This document shows positions 1-12,339 of a stretch of 64,000 nucleotides of DNA, in pieces. Origin of the DNA: Marinobacter salarius. Its GTDB lineage: Bacteria > Pseudomonadota > Gammaproteobacteria > Pseudomonadales > Oleiphilaceae. How positions within the stretch are numbered: the first letter of the stretch is position 1; the number at the start of each line of letters is the position of its first letter. A program made the position numbers and the translations under genes. The DNA lies in NCBI GenBank assembly GCA_000831005.1, contig CP007152.1, positions 1,426,001 to 1,490,000 on the forward strand. The letters run 5' to 3'. The notes under the pieces were generated by a model. It was not told where the DNA came from and did no database searches. It worked only from the letters and a program-made list of their open reading frames with translations.

Positions 1-388
1 GTCGATTCTGGAAAACATTGAGGTTAATCCGGCGGAAGACGCTGCCAAGGTGGTCATCAACAGCCGCACCGGCACCATTGTGGTAGGGCAGAACGTCAAG
101 GTCAGCCCGGCGGCGGTGACCCACGGTAACCTGACCGTCACCATTGAAGAGAATCCCGAAGCCAATCAGCCAAACCCGTTCACCGATGGTGAGACGGTGA
201 TCGAGCCCAATACCCAGATCGCCATTACCGAAGATCCGGCCCGAATGTTCCAGTTTGGCCCGGCGGTCACCCTGAACGAGATTGTCCAGGCCGTGAACCA
301 GGTAGGTGCGGCGCCCGGTGACGTAATGGCGGTGCTCGAAGCCCTCAAACAGGCCGGCGCCTTGCGCGCTGAGCTGATTGTGATTTAG
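1..388 (+). CDS. flgI: Flagellar P-ring protein FlgI, C-terminal part
   Basis: Only the last 128 codons are present; the reading frame enters at base 2 and the start lies upstream of the window. FlgI is a periplasmic protein that polymerises into the P-ring, the bushing around the flagellar rod in the peptidoglycan layer. The visible part has the typical FlgI end: a segment around [20 protein letters not shown], a Thr/Val-rich beta region, then a helix of the form [20 protein letters not shown] and a terminal ALRAELIVI. The stop lies just before flgJ, so the two are in one operon (flgI-flgJ-flgK-flgL). Partial only because of the window edge. Confidence 0.95.
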   Translation, partial: SILENIEVNPAEDAAKVVINSRTGTIVVGQNVKVSPAAVTHGNLTVTIEENPEANQPNPFTDGETVIEPNTQIAITEDPARMFQFGPAVTLNEIVQAVNQVGAAPGDVMAVLEALKQAGALRAELIVI

Positions 389-396
389 GGGGCGTG

Positions 397-1386
397 ATGC
401 AGGATTCCAGTCTCCAGAAAGCCCAGGTTTACACCGATTTCGGCGGTCTGAACGCGCTGAAGGCCCAGGCCAGGACCGACAAGGAAGCGGCGCTTGAGGA
501 AGTGGCGAAGCAGTTTGAGGGCCTGTTCCTGTCGGAAATGGTCAAAGCGATGCGCAAGGCCGGTGATGTGTTTGCGGAGGGTAACTACCTCAACAGTCAG
601 CAGTCGGAGTTCTATCGAGAGATGTTCGACAGCCAGTTGAGCCTGACGCTATCGCAAAAGCAGGGCACCGGTATATCCGATGCCCTGGTGCGCCAGCTAA
701 GCCGGCAGATTCCTGGCATGGATGAGAAGGGTGAGCCGATGGCGGCCCATAAGACCGCGCTGGCGGACTATGATCGTAGTATGCCGGTGCTGTCTCCGCG
801 CCTGCCCGAGCAGATGGACAAGGTGAATCAGGTGGCTGACACCGCCCGCAGAGAGCCTGCACAGGAAATCAGCACCGTCATGCCAAGCCGGTTTGAGTCA
901 CCGGAACAGTTTGTCCGTGAACTCCTGCCCGTCGCCGAAAAGGTAGCGGCGCAAAGCGGTATCAACCCAAGGTTGATGATTGCACAGGCGGCACTGGAAA
1001 CCGGTTGGGGCCGGCACATGATTGAAGGCGACGGTGGTTCTCCCAGCTTTAACCTGTTCGGTATCAAGGCAGACACCCGCTGGCAGGGTGAGTCCGTAAA
1101 CATTGCCACCACGGAATTCCGCGAAGGCGTGCCGATGAACGAACGGGCCGCGTTCCGGGCCTACCCGGACTATGAATCCAGCTTCCGGGATTATGTCTCG
1201 TTCCTCGAATCCAATCCCCGTTATCGGGATGTGCTGGCGGCCGCGGACGATCCCGAGTTGTTTGCAAACCGGCTTCAGGAAGCGGGCTATGCCACCGATC
1301 CAAACTACGGTGCCAAGATTCGCCGCATTATGAACAATGACTCCATGGCAACGTTGTCCATGGGTACGGGTAGGGCTGAGGAGTAA
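397..1386 (+). CDS. flgJ: Flagellar rod-capping muramidase FlgJ
   Basis: FlgJ caps the growing flagellar rod and cuts a hole in peptidoglycan. The 329-residue protein has the two expected parts: an N-terminal rod-binding domain (about residues 30-100, with FEGLFLSEMVKAMRKAG) and a C-terminal GH73 glucosaminidase domain (about 170-325). The segment ALETGWG holds the likely catalytic glutamate near residue 201. A GTG (394) and an ATG (397) are adjacent. ATG 397 is preferred because it sits at better spacing from the G-rich Shine-Dalgarno sequence next to the flgI stop. It is followed after 5 bases by flgK. The length is typical of the dual-domain FlgJ of gammaproteobacteria. Confidence 0.95.
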   Translation: MQDSSLQKAQVYTDFGGLNALKAQARTDKEAALEEVAKQFEGLFLSEMVKAMRKAGDVFAEGNYLNSQQSEFYREMFDSQLSLTLSQKQGTGISDALVRQLSRQIPGMDEKGEPMAAHKTALADYDRSMPVLSPRLPEQMDKVNQVADTARREPAQEISTVMPSRFESPEQFVRELLPVAEKVAAQSGINPRLMIAQAALETGWGRHMIEGDGGSPSFNLFGIKADTRWQGESVNIATTEFREGVPMNERAAFRAYPDYESSFRDYVSFLESNPRYRDVLAAADDPELFANRLQEAGYATDPNYGAKIRRIMNNDSMATLSMGTGRAEE

Positions 1387-1391
1387 GCATT

Positions 1392-3439
1392 ATGGCAGGA
1401 CTTATCAATATTGGTCTGACCGGTATCCTCGGACACCAGGCGGCGCTGAACACCACCGGTAACAACATCACCAATGCCAACACGCCGGGTTACAGCCGTC
1501 AGGAGGTGCAATTTGAAACCCAGTCGGCGCAGCGCACCGGCGCGGGCTCTATCGGTACCGGTGTCAGCATCACCAACATCCGTCGCCTGGCGAACGAATA
1601 TCTGACGCAACAGGTGCGTGAAGACACCTCTTTGTTTGGTGAGCAGGAAGCGCTGAACTCGGAATTGTCGCGCCTGGATAACCTGCTTGGCGGCGAAACC
1701 ACCGGCCTGAGCAATGCCTGAACAATTTCTTCGCGAGCCTGCAGAATGCTGCCGAAGATCCGGCATCGTTGCCCCAGCGCCAATTGGTGTTGAGCGAGGC
1801 GCAACAGGTGGTGAACCGCTTTGAAGCCCTGAATCAGGAATTTATTCAACAGCGGGAATCCGTCAAGACCCAGATGGAGCAGGGCGTCAAGGACGCCAAT
1901 ACACTGTTGAAAAGCATTGCACAGCTGAACCTGGCGATCTCCGAATCCCCCGGCTTGGCCCAGGGCCGTGAACCCAACGAGTTGCTGGATAAGCGCGACG
2001 AAAAACTGCGTGAGTTGTCTGAACTGGTCAACATCAGCGTGGTGCAAGCGGAAGGTAGCCAGGTGAACGTGTCGCTGCGCAATGGGCAGGCGTTGGTGGT
2101 TGGTGACAGGGCGGCACAACTGGGAACCCGCGATAACGCGGAAGACCCGACCAGATTGGAATTCACCCTGACGACCGGTGGCCGGACCCTGAACGTGGAC
2201 AGCCAGGTCAACGGCGGCAAACTCGGCGGTTTGCGGCGGTTCGAATCAGAGGCCCTGCAGCCTGCTTTTGCCGAACTCGGCCGGGTTGCGATTGCCTTGT
2301 CCGAAACCCTCAATCATCAGCATGAAATTGGCATGGACCTTGAGGGCGATCTGGGGGGGCTGTTTTTCAGTGACATCAACTCCCAGGCGGCCCAGCGCGG
2401 CCGGGTGATTGCCAATACCAATAACGGAGCCCCGCGGGACGCTCAGCTTGCGGTCGAGATTATCGACAGCTCCCAGCTTCCCGCCGGCAGCTGGTCCTTG
2501 CGGTTTGGCGGCGACGGTCGGAACTTCGAATTGGTGGATCGGGCCACGGGTGAGGTGGTCAACCAAGGCCGCCTGCCGGACCCTGTTCAGTCCGAAATAT
2601 CCATGCCGGGGTTCAATATCCGTATTGAAGGGGGAACCTTCAATGCCGGTGACAGTTTCCTGATCGAGCCAACCCGGAACGCGGCGGCCAATATCGGCCT
2701 GGAAGTCAATCGTGAAGAGGATCTGGCCTTTGCGAGCCCGGTAAGGGCGGAGGGTTCTGCAGGTAATACCGGTGATGCCACTATCAACCAGGGCAAGATG
2801 CTGGATGTCAGGGATCCGTTTACCAATTCGTTGCTGAGCAATTTCCGACAGGACGGGCAACTGGACCCACCACTGGACATCCAGTTCCGTGACGATGGTG
2901 GCCAGCTGGTCTATGACATTGTTGACGCCAACACGAACACGGTGCTGCAGGCAGGTGATGCCGCGGCAGTGCCTCCGGTCAATGTGTTCCAGGCAGGCCA
3001 GTCCAACAAGCTGTTTACTGAGGATCCGCGCTCGCCGGATTATTTCGGCTTTCAGTTCGAAATCTCCGGCAACCCAAGGCCCGGAGATTCGTTCAGTATC
3101 AATTACAACACCAACGGTGTCTCAGATAACCGCAATGCAGAGTTCCTGGCGGCGCTGGGAACCGAGAATACCCTTAACAATGGCAGCCAGAGTTTCGCCG
3201 AGGGCTACGCAGGGTTGGTGGAAGACATTGGCGTAAAAACCCGGCAGAGCCAACTGGATAAAGACGCCGGCAGCACGCTGCTGGAGCAGTCCACCAATCA
3301 GCGGGAGTCCGTCTCTGGCGTCAACCTGGACGAAGAGGCCGGCAAGCTGATCCAGTACCAGGCGGCCTACAATGCGTCCGCCCAGGTGGTGAGCGTGGCC
3401 CAGGATTTGTTCAATACCCTGTTGCAGAGTTTCCGGTAA
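1392..3439 (+). CDS. flgK: Flagellar hook-associated protein 1 FlgK (frameshifted in this sequence)
   Basis: FlgK is the first hook-filament junction protein, secreted through the flagellar export system. The N-terminus (GLINIGLTGILGHQAALNTTGNNITNANTPGYSRQ split over the first 45 residues) is the classical flagellar rod/hook N-terminal motif with the ANTPGYSRQ signature. The C-terminus ends in the matching helix with AQVVSVAQDLFNTLL. The frame breaks near 1717, where the sequence reads gcctg; adding one C (gccctg) joins SNA to LNNFFASLQNAAED and gives a 682-residue protein of normal length. I regard the break as a homopolymer sequencing error. It lies between flgJ and flgL in one operon. Confidence 0.93.
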
Positions 3440-3458
3440 CAGTGCGAGGTGATGTGAC

Positions 3459-4670
3459 ATGATCAGAATTTCATCACAACAGATATTCTCCGGCGGTATA
3501 AACCGGCTGCAGGAACTGAATAGTAGCCTGAACCAGACCCAGGAGCAGATTTCGACGGGTAAGCGGGTCAATAAACCGTCAGACGACCCGGTTGCGGCGG
3601 CGCGTATCCTGAAGCTTGATCAGGAGCTGTCCCGGATCGAGACCTATCAGCGCAACGCTGGGCTCGCAGAAAACCGGTTGCAGCAGGAGGAAAGCGCGTT
3701 GGCCAGTTCGGTGGATGTTATCCAGCGGATACGGGAGCTGACCGTCCAGGCTGGTAACGGCTCGCTGTCACCAAATGATCGCAAATCCATCTCCTCGGAA
3801 ATGAAAGAGCGCATCGGGCAGCTGGCCAACATCGCCAATACCCGTGATGCGTCCGGCGAGTACATTTTCAGTGGTTTCCAGGGTTCCACCGCGGCTTTTG
3901 GGAAAGACGCATCCGGCAGTTGGGTGTACCAGGGTGATGAGGGCCAGCGGGTGCTGGAGATCGACGATGGCGTAACGGTGCCTATCAGCGATCATGGTAA
4001 AGGCATCTACTCTTCGGTTCCCGCAGCAGTGTTTGCCGAGAGTGACCCTGGCAATGCGGCCGCCGCTCGAATCGATGGTATTCAGGTGATCAATGATGGC
4101 GCATTGTCGGCGGTTTCACCGGACGATATCACCATTACCGTTGATACCGTTGCGGGAACGGTCAGTGCTGTGAATAGCCGCACCGGCGATCCCCTGACTG
4201 TGACTCCAGCGGCGTATACCAGTGGTGAGTCCTTCGAAGTTGCCGGTGTGCAGGCGACGATTACCGATGCGGGCGATGGCGATGAGTTCACCCTTCGCGC
4301 GGGGGAGAGGCAGTCGGTGTTTGCTACCATCGAAAACCTGATTGACGGCCTCGATAACATCGACAAAGGTTCGCCGGCCGGGCAGGCGGCCTATGACGAC
4401 CTGATCGCAGCGTCTTTGCAGAATCTGGACAATGCCCAGGAAAGCATTGTTCAGAAGCAAACGGAAATCGGCGGGCGCCTGAACGCCGTGGACTCTACCA
4501 AATCGTTCCTGGAAGACTCGTCTGTGTACAGTGAGGACATTCGTTCGCAACTGCGTGACGTGGACTACGCCGAAGCTATCAGCAACTTGAGCTTCCAGAG
4601 CTTCGTGCTGCAGGCTGCACAGCAGTCGTTTGCCCAGGTCTCCCAGCTGTCGTTGTTCGATCGCTTGTAA
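3459..4670 (+). CDS. flgL: Flagellar hook-associated protein 3 FlgL
   Basis: FlgL is the second hook-filament junction protein and belongs to the flagellin superfamily. The 403-residue product begins MIRISSQQIFSGGINRLQELN, continues with the flagellin-like helix TQEQISTGKRVNKPSDDPVAAARI, and ends with the C-terminal flagellin helix (SFVLQAAQQSFAQVSQLSLFDRL, shown here in part). The variable centre is beta-rich. The start ATG is preceded by GAGGTG at suitable spacing. It is the last flagellar gene visible; a hairpin and then tRNA-Leu follow, so the flagellar operon probably ends here. Confidence 0.95.
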   Translation: MIRISSQQIFSGGINRLQELNSSLNQTQEQISTGKRVNKPSDDPVAAARILKLDQELSRIETYQRNAGLAENRLQQEESALASSVDVIQRIRELTVQAGNGSLSPNDRKSISSEMKERIGQLANIANTRDASGEYIFSGFQGSTAAFGKDASGSWVYQGDEGQRVLEIDDGVTVPISDHGKGIYSSVPAAVFAESDPGNAAAARIDGIQVINDGALSAVSPDDITITVDTVAGTVSAVNSRTGDPLTVTPAAYTSGESFEVAGVQATITDAGDGDEFTLRAGERQSVFATIENLIDGLDNIDKGSPAGQAAYDDLIAASLQNLDNAQESIVQKQTEIGGRLNAVDSTKSFLEDSSVYSEDIRSQLRDVDYAEAISNLSFQSFVLQAAQQSFAQVSQLSLFDRL

Positions 4671-4676
4671 AAAGCC

Positions 4677-4701
4677 TGCCGGAACAAGGAAGTCCGGCAC
4701 T
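4677..4701 (+). terminator. Weak terminator-like hairpin after flgL
   Basis: The arms TGCCGGA and TCCGGCA form a 7-bp stem with a 9-base loop just after the flgL stop. Only a few T residues follow, so it may be a weak rho-independent terminator or an RNA end-stabilising hairpin. Confidence 0.45.
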
Positions 4702-4706
4702 TGTTA

Positions 4707-4734
4707 TTGCTTTCAGATTCAACCTCAGTATAAT
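4707..4734 (+). promoter_or_regulatory. Promoter for tRNA-Leu
   Basis: TTGCTT at 4707-4712 and TATAAT at 4729-4734 are separated by 16 bases and lie 17 bases before the tRNA. This fits a sigma-70 promoter for a stable RNA gene. Confidence 0.6.
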
Positions 4735-4751
4735 CCCCAGCACTCTCCGAT

Positions 4752-4838
4752 GGCGGCGTGGTGAAATTGGTAGACACGACGGATTCAAAATCCGTTGGGG
4801 TAAAACCCGTGGCGGTTCGAGTCCGCCCGCCGCTACCA
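4752..4838 (+). tRNA. tRNA-Leu (anticodon CAA)
   Basis: The 87-base gene has a long variable arm, as class II leucine tRNAs do, a TGGTGAAATTGGTAGACAC D-arm region, an anticodon loop TTCAAAA with anticodon CAA at 4786-4788, the T-arm GGTTCGAGTCC, and an encoded CCA. The acceptor stem GGCGGCG pairs with CGCCGCT, with a G-U at the first position. It reads UUG leucine codons. It lies between flgL and queA with its own promoter. Confidence 0.95.
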
Positions 4839-4876
4839 TTTACGATCCGCACAGTGCGGTGTAAACAGTCCATCCA

Positions 4877-7099
<2,223 letters not shown>

Positions 7100-7159
7100 C
7101 TGCGGGATAAGCCGATTCTGAACCGCTACCTGAACTTTTCTTAAAAACGGAGATAGTCA

Positions 7160-7522
7160 ATGAAATCAATCAAGTTACTTGTTGCTGCACTCTTTGCTGC
7201 GATGCCGGCACTGGCCATGGCACAGGATGCGGGTGCCCAGGGTATGGGAGTGATGGGGCAGGTGATCTTCTTTGCCGGCTTTATCCTGATTTTCTATTTC
7301 CTGATCTGGCGCCCCCAGTCCAAGCGTGCGAAAGAGCACAAGGCGCTGATGGCCGGCCTGAACAAAGGCGATGAAGTGGTTACCTCCGGCGGTGTGGCCG
7401 GCAAGATCACCAAGGTTTCCGATGACTTTATCGTGGTTGAAATCGCTGACAACGTTGAGATCAAGGTTCAGAAAGTTGCTGTTGCAGCGGCACTTCCGAA
7501 AGGAACTCTGAAGGACATCTGA
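7160..7522 (+). CDS. yajC: Preprotein translocase accessory subunit YajC
   Basis: YajC is a small inner-membrane protein associated with the SecDF complex. The 120-residue protein starts with a hydrophobic leader ending ALAMAQ, so it may have a signal-like extension. This is followed by one membrane segment (QVIFFAGFILIFYFLIW) and the typical RPQSKRAKEHKALMAGLNKGDEVVT cytoplasmic start. It lies directly upstream of secD. Confidence 0.95.
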   Translation: MKSIKLLVAALFAAMPALAMAQDAGAQGMGVMGQVIFFAGFILIFYFLIWRPQSKRAKEHKALMAGLNKGDEVVTSGGVAGKITKVSDDFIVVEIADNVEIKVQKVAVAAALPKGTLKDI

Positions 7523-7602
7523 TCGACCGGTTTTCGACTCAGGTCTGAATTTGCCAAGCTGAAACATCACAGCCGGCCGACTGGCCGGCTTAAAGGGACC
7601 CC

Positions 7603-9475
7603 ATGCTGAACAAGTATCCGCTCTGGAAAAACCTGGTTATCGTGATCGCGCTGGTGATCGGGTTCGTCTATGCCTTGCCTAACGTCTTTCCTGACGACTT
7701 TGCCGTACAGATCACCGGTGCCCGGAGCAGTACCGAAGTCGATCAGCGGATTCTCGACAGGGCTGTTGATGCACTCGAAGCCAAGGGGATCCAGGTCAAG
7801 GAATCCGAGTTGCAGGAGCGCGACGCCCTGATTCGCCTGAACGACGCTGAATCCCAGCTGAGGGCTCGGCCGGTGGTGCAGGAGGCGCTTGGAAGGGATT
7901 ATCTGGTAGCCCTGAATATGGCGCCGTCAACACCGGGATGGCTGGAAAGCCTGGGCGCGGGCCCTATGAAGCTCGGTCTCGACCTGCGGGGTGGTGTTCA
8001 CTTCCTGTTGGAAGTGGATATGGAAACCGCCGTCGACCAGCGCCTCGAAGCCATGTCTGGTCAGATCAAGCGCGAATTGCGTGAAGAGCGTGTGCGCTAC
8101 CGCGGCGGCGATGTGGAAGGTAACCGCTCCATTGTTCTGAGTTTCCGTGACGAAAGTTCCCGCAGCGAAGCGTTTGACCTGATCCGTGACCAGTACAACC
8201 AGTTCCTGCTCGATGAGCAGACAGAGGACGGTGAGTACCTGTTGGTGCTGTCCATGTCGGAAGCCGAAGTGAAGTCCATACAGGACTACGCACTGGAGCA
8301 GAACCTGACCACCATCGTAACCGGGTCAACGAACTTGGCGTGGCGGAGCCTCTGGTGCAGCGCCAGGGTGCGGATCGCATCATTGTGGAATTGCCCGGTG
8401 TGCAGGATACCGCTGCGGCAAAGCGTGTACTGGGTGCTACGGCCAATCTGGAGTTCCGTCTTGAGGCCCGCCAGGATGCGTCATCAGCTGATATCGAGAC
8501 GTTCCCGTTCCGTGACAACCCTAACCGTGAAGCCCGTCTTGAGCGGGAAGTGATCGTCACCGGTGACAATGTCTCTAACGCACAGCAGGCCTTCGACGAG
8601 AACGGCCAGCCACAGGTCAACATCACCATGGACTCGGTGGGCGGCGATCTGATGAACCGTGCAACCCGCAACGCCATTGGGCGTCGCATGGCGGTCCTGT
8701 TTATCGAATACCGGACAGAGACGGAAGAAGTGGTTGTGGATGGTGAAACCCGCACGGTCGACAACCGCGTTGTCGAGAAGGGCATCATCAGCCTGGCGAC
8801 GATCCAGTCAGCGCTGGGAAGCAGTTTCCGGATTACCGGGCTGGATTCCATCCCGGAAGCGGCGGAGTTGGCATTGCTGCTGCGAGCCGGTTCGTTGGCT
8901 GCGCCAATGTACTTTGTTCAAGAGCGGACGATTGGTCCCAGCCTTGGGCAGAAGAACATTGATGCCGGCATGATGTCGGTCCTGCTCGGCTTTGTGTTGG
9001 TTCTCTGCTACATGGTGGTGTACTACCGTGGCTTTGGTGTGATCGCCAACATTGCGTTGACGCTTAACCTGATGCTGCTGATCGCCTGCATGTCGATTCT
9101 CTCAGCAACCCTGACGCTGCCGGGTATTGCCGGTATCGTGCTGACGGTGGGTATGGCGGTTGACGCAACGTGCTTATCTTCGAGCGTATAAAGGAAGAGT
9201 TGAAATCGGGCATACCGCCACAGTCGGCGATAAACTCCGGTTATTCCCGGGCCTTCGTTTCGATTTTTGATGCCAATATCACCACCCTGTTGGTGGCGGT
9301 GATCCTGTTCGCCATGGGGTCCGGCCCGGTGAAAGGGTTCGCGGTGACACTGTCGATCGGTATTCTTACGTCGATGTTCTCCGGGCTGATGGTCAGTCGC
9401 AGCATCGTAAATCTTGTATACGGCGGTCGACAGGTTGAAAAGCTGTCGATTGGGGGGAAACTGGCCAATGTCTGA
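7603..9475 (+). CDS. secD: Protein translocase subunit SecD (two frame breaks in this sequence)
   Basis: SecD with SecF uses the proton-motive force to help release exported proteins on the periplasmic side. Features: one N-terminal membrane helix, the motif [20 protein letters not shown], a large periplasmic domain, and the C-terminal five-helix block with [18 protein letters not shown]. Two breaks occur. Near 8316 one C is missing (atcgtaac for atccgtaac, restoring [16 protein letters not shown]). Near 9167 one A is missing (gcaacgtg for gcaaacgtg, restoring VDANVLIFE). The corrected protein has 624 residues, normal for the family. SecD is essential for efficient export, so real inactivation is unlikely. 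Its stop overlaps the secF start. Confidence 0.93.
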
Positions 9476-10424
9476 AGTTGAGAAGAAACCTATCGATTTT
9501 ATGGGCTTTCGGAAGATTGCTTCCGTTGTGTCCATTGCGCTGATTGTTGCTTCCATTGCGTTGCTGGCAGTGCGCGGCCTGAACCTCGGGCTGGACTTTA
9601 CCGGTGGTACCTCCGTTGAGCTGGAATACCAGCAGGCGCCCGCTCTGGACAATGTTCGCCAGACGTTGGAGGGTGCAGGATATGAGCAGTTTGTGGTCCA
9701 GAACTTTGGTTCGGACACCACGGTGCTGGTGCGGATGGCGGAGTCCGAGAACGACAAGTTGGCCGCTGAAGTCACGGCCGCGTTGTCGGCTGGTGGTAAT
9801 GAGCTTGAACTGGTGAGCTCCGAATTTGTCGGCTCCCAGGTTGGCGACGAGCTGAAGGAAGACAGTGGTCTGGGAATGCTCATTGCGCTGGCAGTGGTGC
9901 TGATTTACGTCGGTATGCGGTTCCAGTTCAAGTTCGGTATTGCCTCTGTTGTGCCACTGGCCCACGACGTCATCATTGTTCTGGGTGTGTTTGCCCTGTT
10001 CCAGTGGACGTTCGACCTCAGTGTGCTTGCAGCGTTGCTTGCGGTTATCGGTTATTCCCTTAACGATACCATCGTGGTGGCGGACCGGATTCGCGAGAAT
10101 TTCCGCAAGATGCGTGAAGGGGGCTCCGAGCACATCATCAACGAGTCCATTCACCAGACCATCAGCCGGACCATCAACACGTCCGGTACGACATTGGTGG
10201 TGCTGTTCGCCCTGTACTTCCTGGGTGGTGAAGCGATCAACAACTTTGCGCTGGCTCTCATCATCGGTGTGGTGGTGGGTACCTACTCATCCATCTATGT
10301 GTCAGCAAACCTGCTGGTTGCCCTGGGTGTGGCACGGGAGGACCTGATTGTTCCGCCGAAGGAAGGTCTTGCTGGGCAGGAAGAGGAAGAAGAGCAGCCG
10401 CCCGAGTGGTTGAACCGGATGTAA
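9468..10424 (+). CDS. secF: Protein translocase subunit SecF
   Basis: SecF pairs with SecD in the inner membrane. The 318-residue protein starts at ATG 9468, inside the last codons of secD. It shows the SecF core [15 protein letters not shown] near residue 40, the periplasmic loop, and the membrane block with [24 protein letters not shown]. The C-terminus is an acidic cytoplasmic tail ([12 protein letters not shown]). A strong terminator follows, so the queA-to-secF operon ends here. Confidence 0.96.
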   Translation: MSEVEKKPIDFMGFRKIASVVSIALIVASIALLAVRGLNLGLDFTGGTSVELEYQQAPALDNVRQTLEGAGYEQFVVQNFGSDTTVLVRMAESENDKLAAEVTAALSAGGNELELVSSEFVGSQVGDELKEDSGLGMLIALAVVLIYVGMRFQFKFGIASVVPLAHDVIIVLGVFALFQWTFDLSVLAALLAVIGYSLNDTIVVADRIRENFRKMREGGSEHIINESIHQTISRTINTSGTTLVVLFALYFLGGEAINNFALALIIGVVVGTYSSIYVSANLLVALGVAREDLIVPPKEGLAGQEEEEEQPPEWLNRM

Positions 10425-10436
10425 GTCGGTCAGCCA

Positions 10437-10477
10437 CAAAAAAGCCGCAACACCAAATGGGGGTGCGGCTTTTTTTA
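10437..10477 (+). terminator. Rho-independent terminator after secF
   Basis: AAAAAAGCCGCA...TGCGGCTTTTTTT forms a strong hairpin with A and T tracts on both sides. It can serve secF on the plus strand and the convergent suhB-like gene on the minus strand. Confidence 0.9.
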
Positions 10478-10499
10478 TGCCTGGCCGTTGGCTTTATGC

Positions 10500-11309
10500 C
10501 TAGCGAGGCAGTCGGCCCCGGAACGGGTGAAGTGTCTTGAGTACTTCACGGAACAGCTTGGGGTTTGCGACGATCAACTGCTTTGCTTTCTCCGTTGAGG
10601 GGTTGCCGGAGAAATCGCCGGTCAGAGCGCCGGACTCCAGTGCCAGCGTGACGCCGATGGCCAGGTCAGCCGGCTCAGGACGGAAAATGACAGCGGCGTC
10701 CAGATGGCCGGAAGCAACCCGGGCGATATCAAGGGCCACGCAACCTGCGGTTCGGAACATGCTGCTGTCACGGGCCAGCAAGGATGCCATCTCGCCCCAC
10801 ATCAGTGGGTCGTCAGAAGAGCGGGTCTGGTCGAGAAGATTGCTGACCACGGCTGCACGGTCGGCATGCTTGACGTCGCTGGTACGCACCCGCCGACTGT
10901 TTAGTGCAGCACCGTGGCCGCGACTGGCAGAGTATTCCTCACCGGTGACCGGATTGATCAGCAGCAGGTTCTCGGTGCGGTTGTTTTTCTTTTGCAGCAA
11001 CGCAACGGCGAAGTCAGGAATGCCGCGCAAAAAATTCTCACGTCCGAGTACCGGGAAAATGTGCCAGCTCTTGTCGTTACCGTCGGCGTCCGCCTCATTC
11101 AAAGGAGCGATGGCGTGGTCCTTGTAGGCTTTGTCGAGCTGTTCGGAAAAATTGTCGTAAATGGACTGTTCGACCCGCTCCAGTTGCCTGCGGCGGTCTT
11201 CGCTGTCGCCGTTGGGTTCCTGGCGTTCGAAGTGTGCTTTCAGATAGTCGGACCCCTGACGCGCGACGCGCAGGGCCATTTTGATTGCTGGTTGCATCTG
11301 AGTGTTCAT
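10500..11309 (-). CDS. SuhB-like inositol monophosphatase family protein with degraded metal site
   Basis: The 269-residue protein holds the suhB position (next to secF and trmJ) and begins MNTQMQPAIKMALRVARQG, as SuhB proteins do. Family features such as FLRGIPDFAVAL, SASRGHGAALNSRRVR and RTAGCVALDIARVASGHLDAAV are kept. The metal-binding motif that should read like DPLDGTTNF is FPVLGRENF (residues 85-93), so both aspartates are gone. The GEE motif upstream is replaced (HAIAPLNEA, residues 65-73). Only the aspartate of the WDLAAG-type motif remains (PADLAIG, Asp215). It is therefore probably not an active phosphatase. In E. coli SuhB acts with Nus factors in rRNA antitermination, and that role is reported not to need catalysis. 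There is no frame break here, and the motif is altered in frame. Confidence 0.85.
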   Translation of the reverse strand: MNTQMQPAIKMALRVARQGSDYLKAHFERQEPNGDSEDRRRQLERVEQSIYDNFSEQLDKAYKDHAIAPLNEADADGNDKSWHIFPVLGRENFLRGIPDFAVALLQKKNNRTENLLLINPVTGEEYSASRGHGAALNSRRVRTSDVKHADRAAVVSNLLDQTRSSDDPLMWGEMASLLARDSSMFRTAGCVALDIARVASGHLDAAVIFRPEPADLAIGVTLALESGALTGDFSGNPSTEKAKQLIVANPKLFREVLKTLHPFRGRLPR

Positions 11310-11481
11310 TATCCGGGTGTGTGAAGGCCGCATAGCATATCAAAAACTGACCCGCCTTGTATGTTTTTCCACTCCGCAATGTCACGGATGGCGCTGTATC
11401 AGGGCATGTCCGGAGAGGCGGGGAAGGGGGTAGATCTGCTATCATGCGCACCTTTCCAGTTTTTACAGAGATTCTACCGCC

Positions 11482-12335
11482 ATGCACAAGCCAGCTAAGC
11501 CCCTGGAGGCCCTGACACCTACAACGACCAGATCCGGATTGTCCTGGTTGAGACGTCCCATTCCGGTAACATCGGTGCGGTCGCCAGGGCCATGAAAAAC
11601 ATGGGGCTGGGAAACCTGTGGCTGGTAAATCCTGCGTCCTTTCCTGATGAGGCCTCCTACGCCCGTGCAGCGGGCGCTTCCGATATTCTCGACAAGGCCA
11701 CGGTTGTTTCGACTCTGGACGAAGCCATTGCCGATTGTGTGTGCGTTATGGGTACCAGCGCGAGAGGCCGAAAGGTCCCCTGGCCGGTTATCGCTCCACC
11801 AGACGCCGCGGCCAAGGCTTCGCAGCAGTCAGAAGCGGGGCAGGTGGCGCTGGTCTTTGGGCGTGAGAACCATGGGCTGAGCAATGAAGAGTTGCAGCGT
11901 TGTCATTTCCACATTCATATCCCGTCAAATCCCGATTACAGTTCCCTGAATCTGGCCATGGCGGTTCAGGTAATGTGCTATGAATTGCGTATGCATTATC
12001 TGAAAGGCCTTGAAGGTGGCGACGGCAGCCCATATCTCAAGCCTATGATGGTGCCCGGCGATGAAGGTTGGGATGTGCCGCCCGCGCCTGTCCGCGATGT
12101 TGAGGGTTTTTTCAGTCATCTTGAACAGGTGCTTGTGGATGTCGACTTTCACCGCCGGGACAATCCCCGTCAGTTGATGACGCGGCTGCGGCGGCTGTTC
12201 CAGCGTGCCGGGCTGGATCAGATGGAGATCAATATCCTTCGGGGAATACTGACCGCCGTCCAGAAGTCGGCTGGTGCTGCGGATACCGCAAAAAATACGT
12301 CAAGGGCTGGTTCAACGGCCGGTGAACAGGAATAG
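11482..12335 (+). CDS. trmJ: tRNA (cytidine/uridine-2'-O-)-methyltransferase TrmJ (frameshifted near the start)
   Basis: TrmJ is a SPOUT methyltransferase that methylates the 2'-OH of position 32 in tRNAs. The body is complete from [30 protein letters not shown] on, with the knot motifs [17 protein letters not shown] and [20 protein letters not shown]. The likely start, ATG 11482, is in another frame. One extra C in the C-runs between 11500 and 11512 joins the two (for example EAPDTYNDQ), giving 284 residues. If that repair is wrong, translation would have to start at the internal ATG near 11592, which would remove part of the fold. It is divergent from the suhB-like gene and 4 bases upstream of cysE. 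Confidence 0.88.
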
Positions 12336-12339
12336 GGTT

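Noticed and set aside
1499-2119. Antisense open frame opposite flgK
   Set aside because: Falls wholly inside the flgK gene once the single-base break is repaired.
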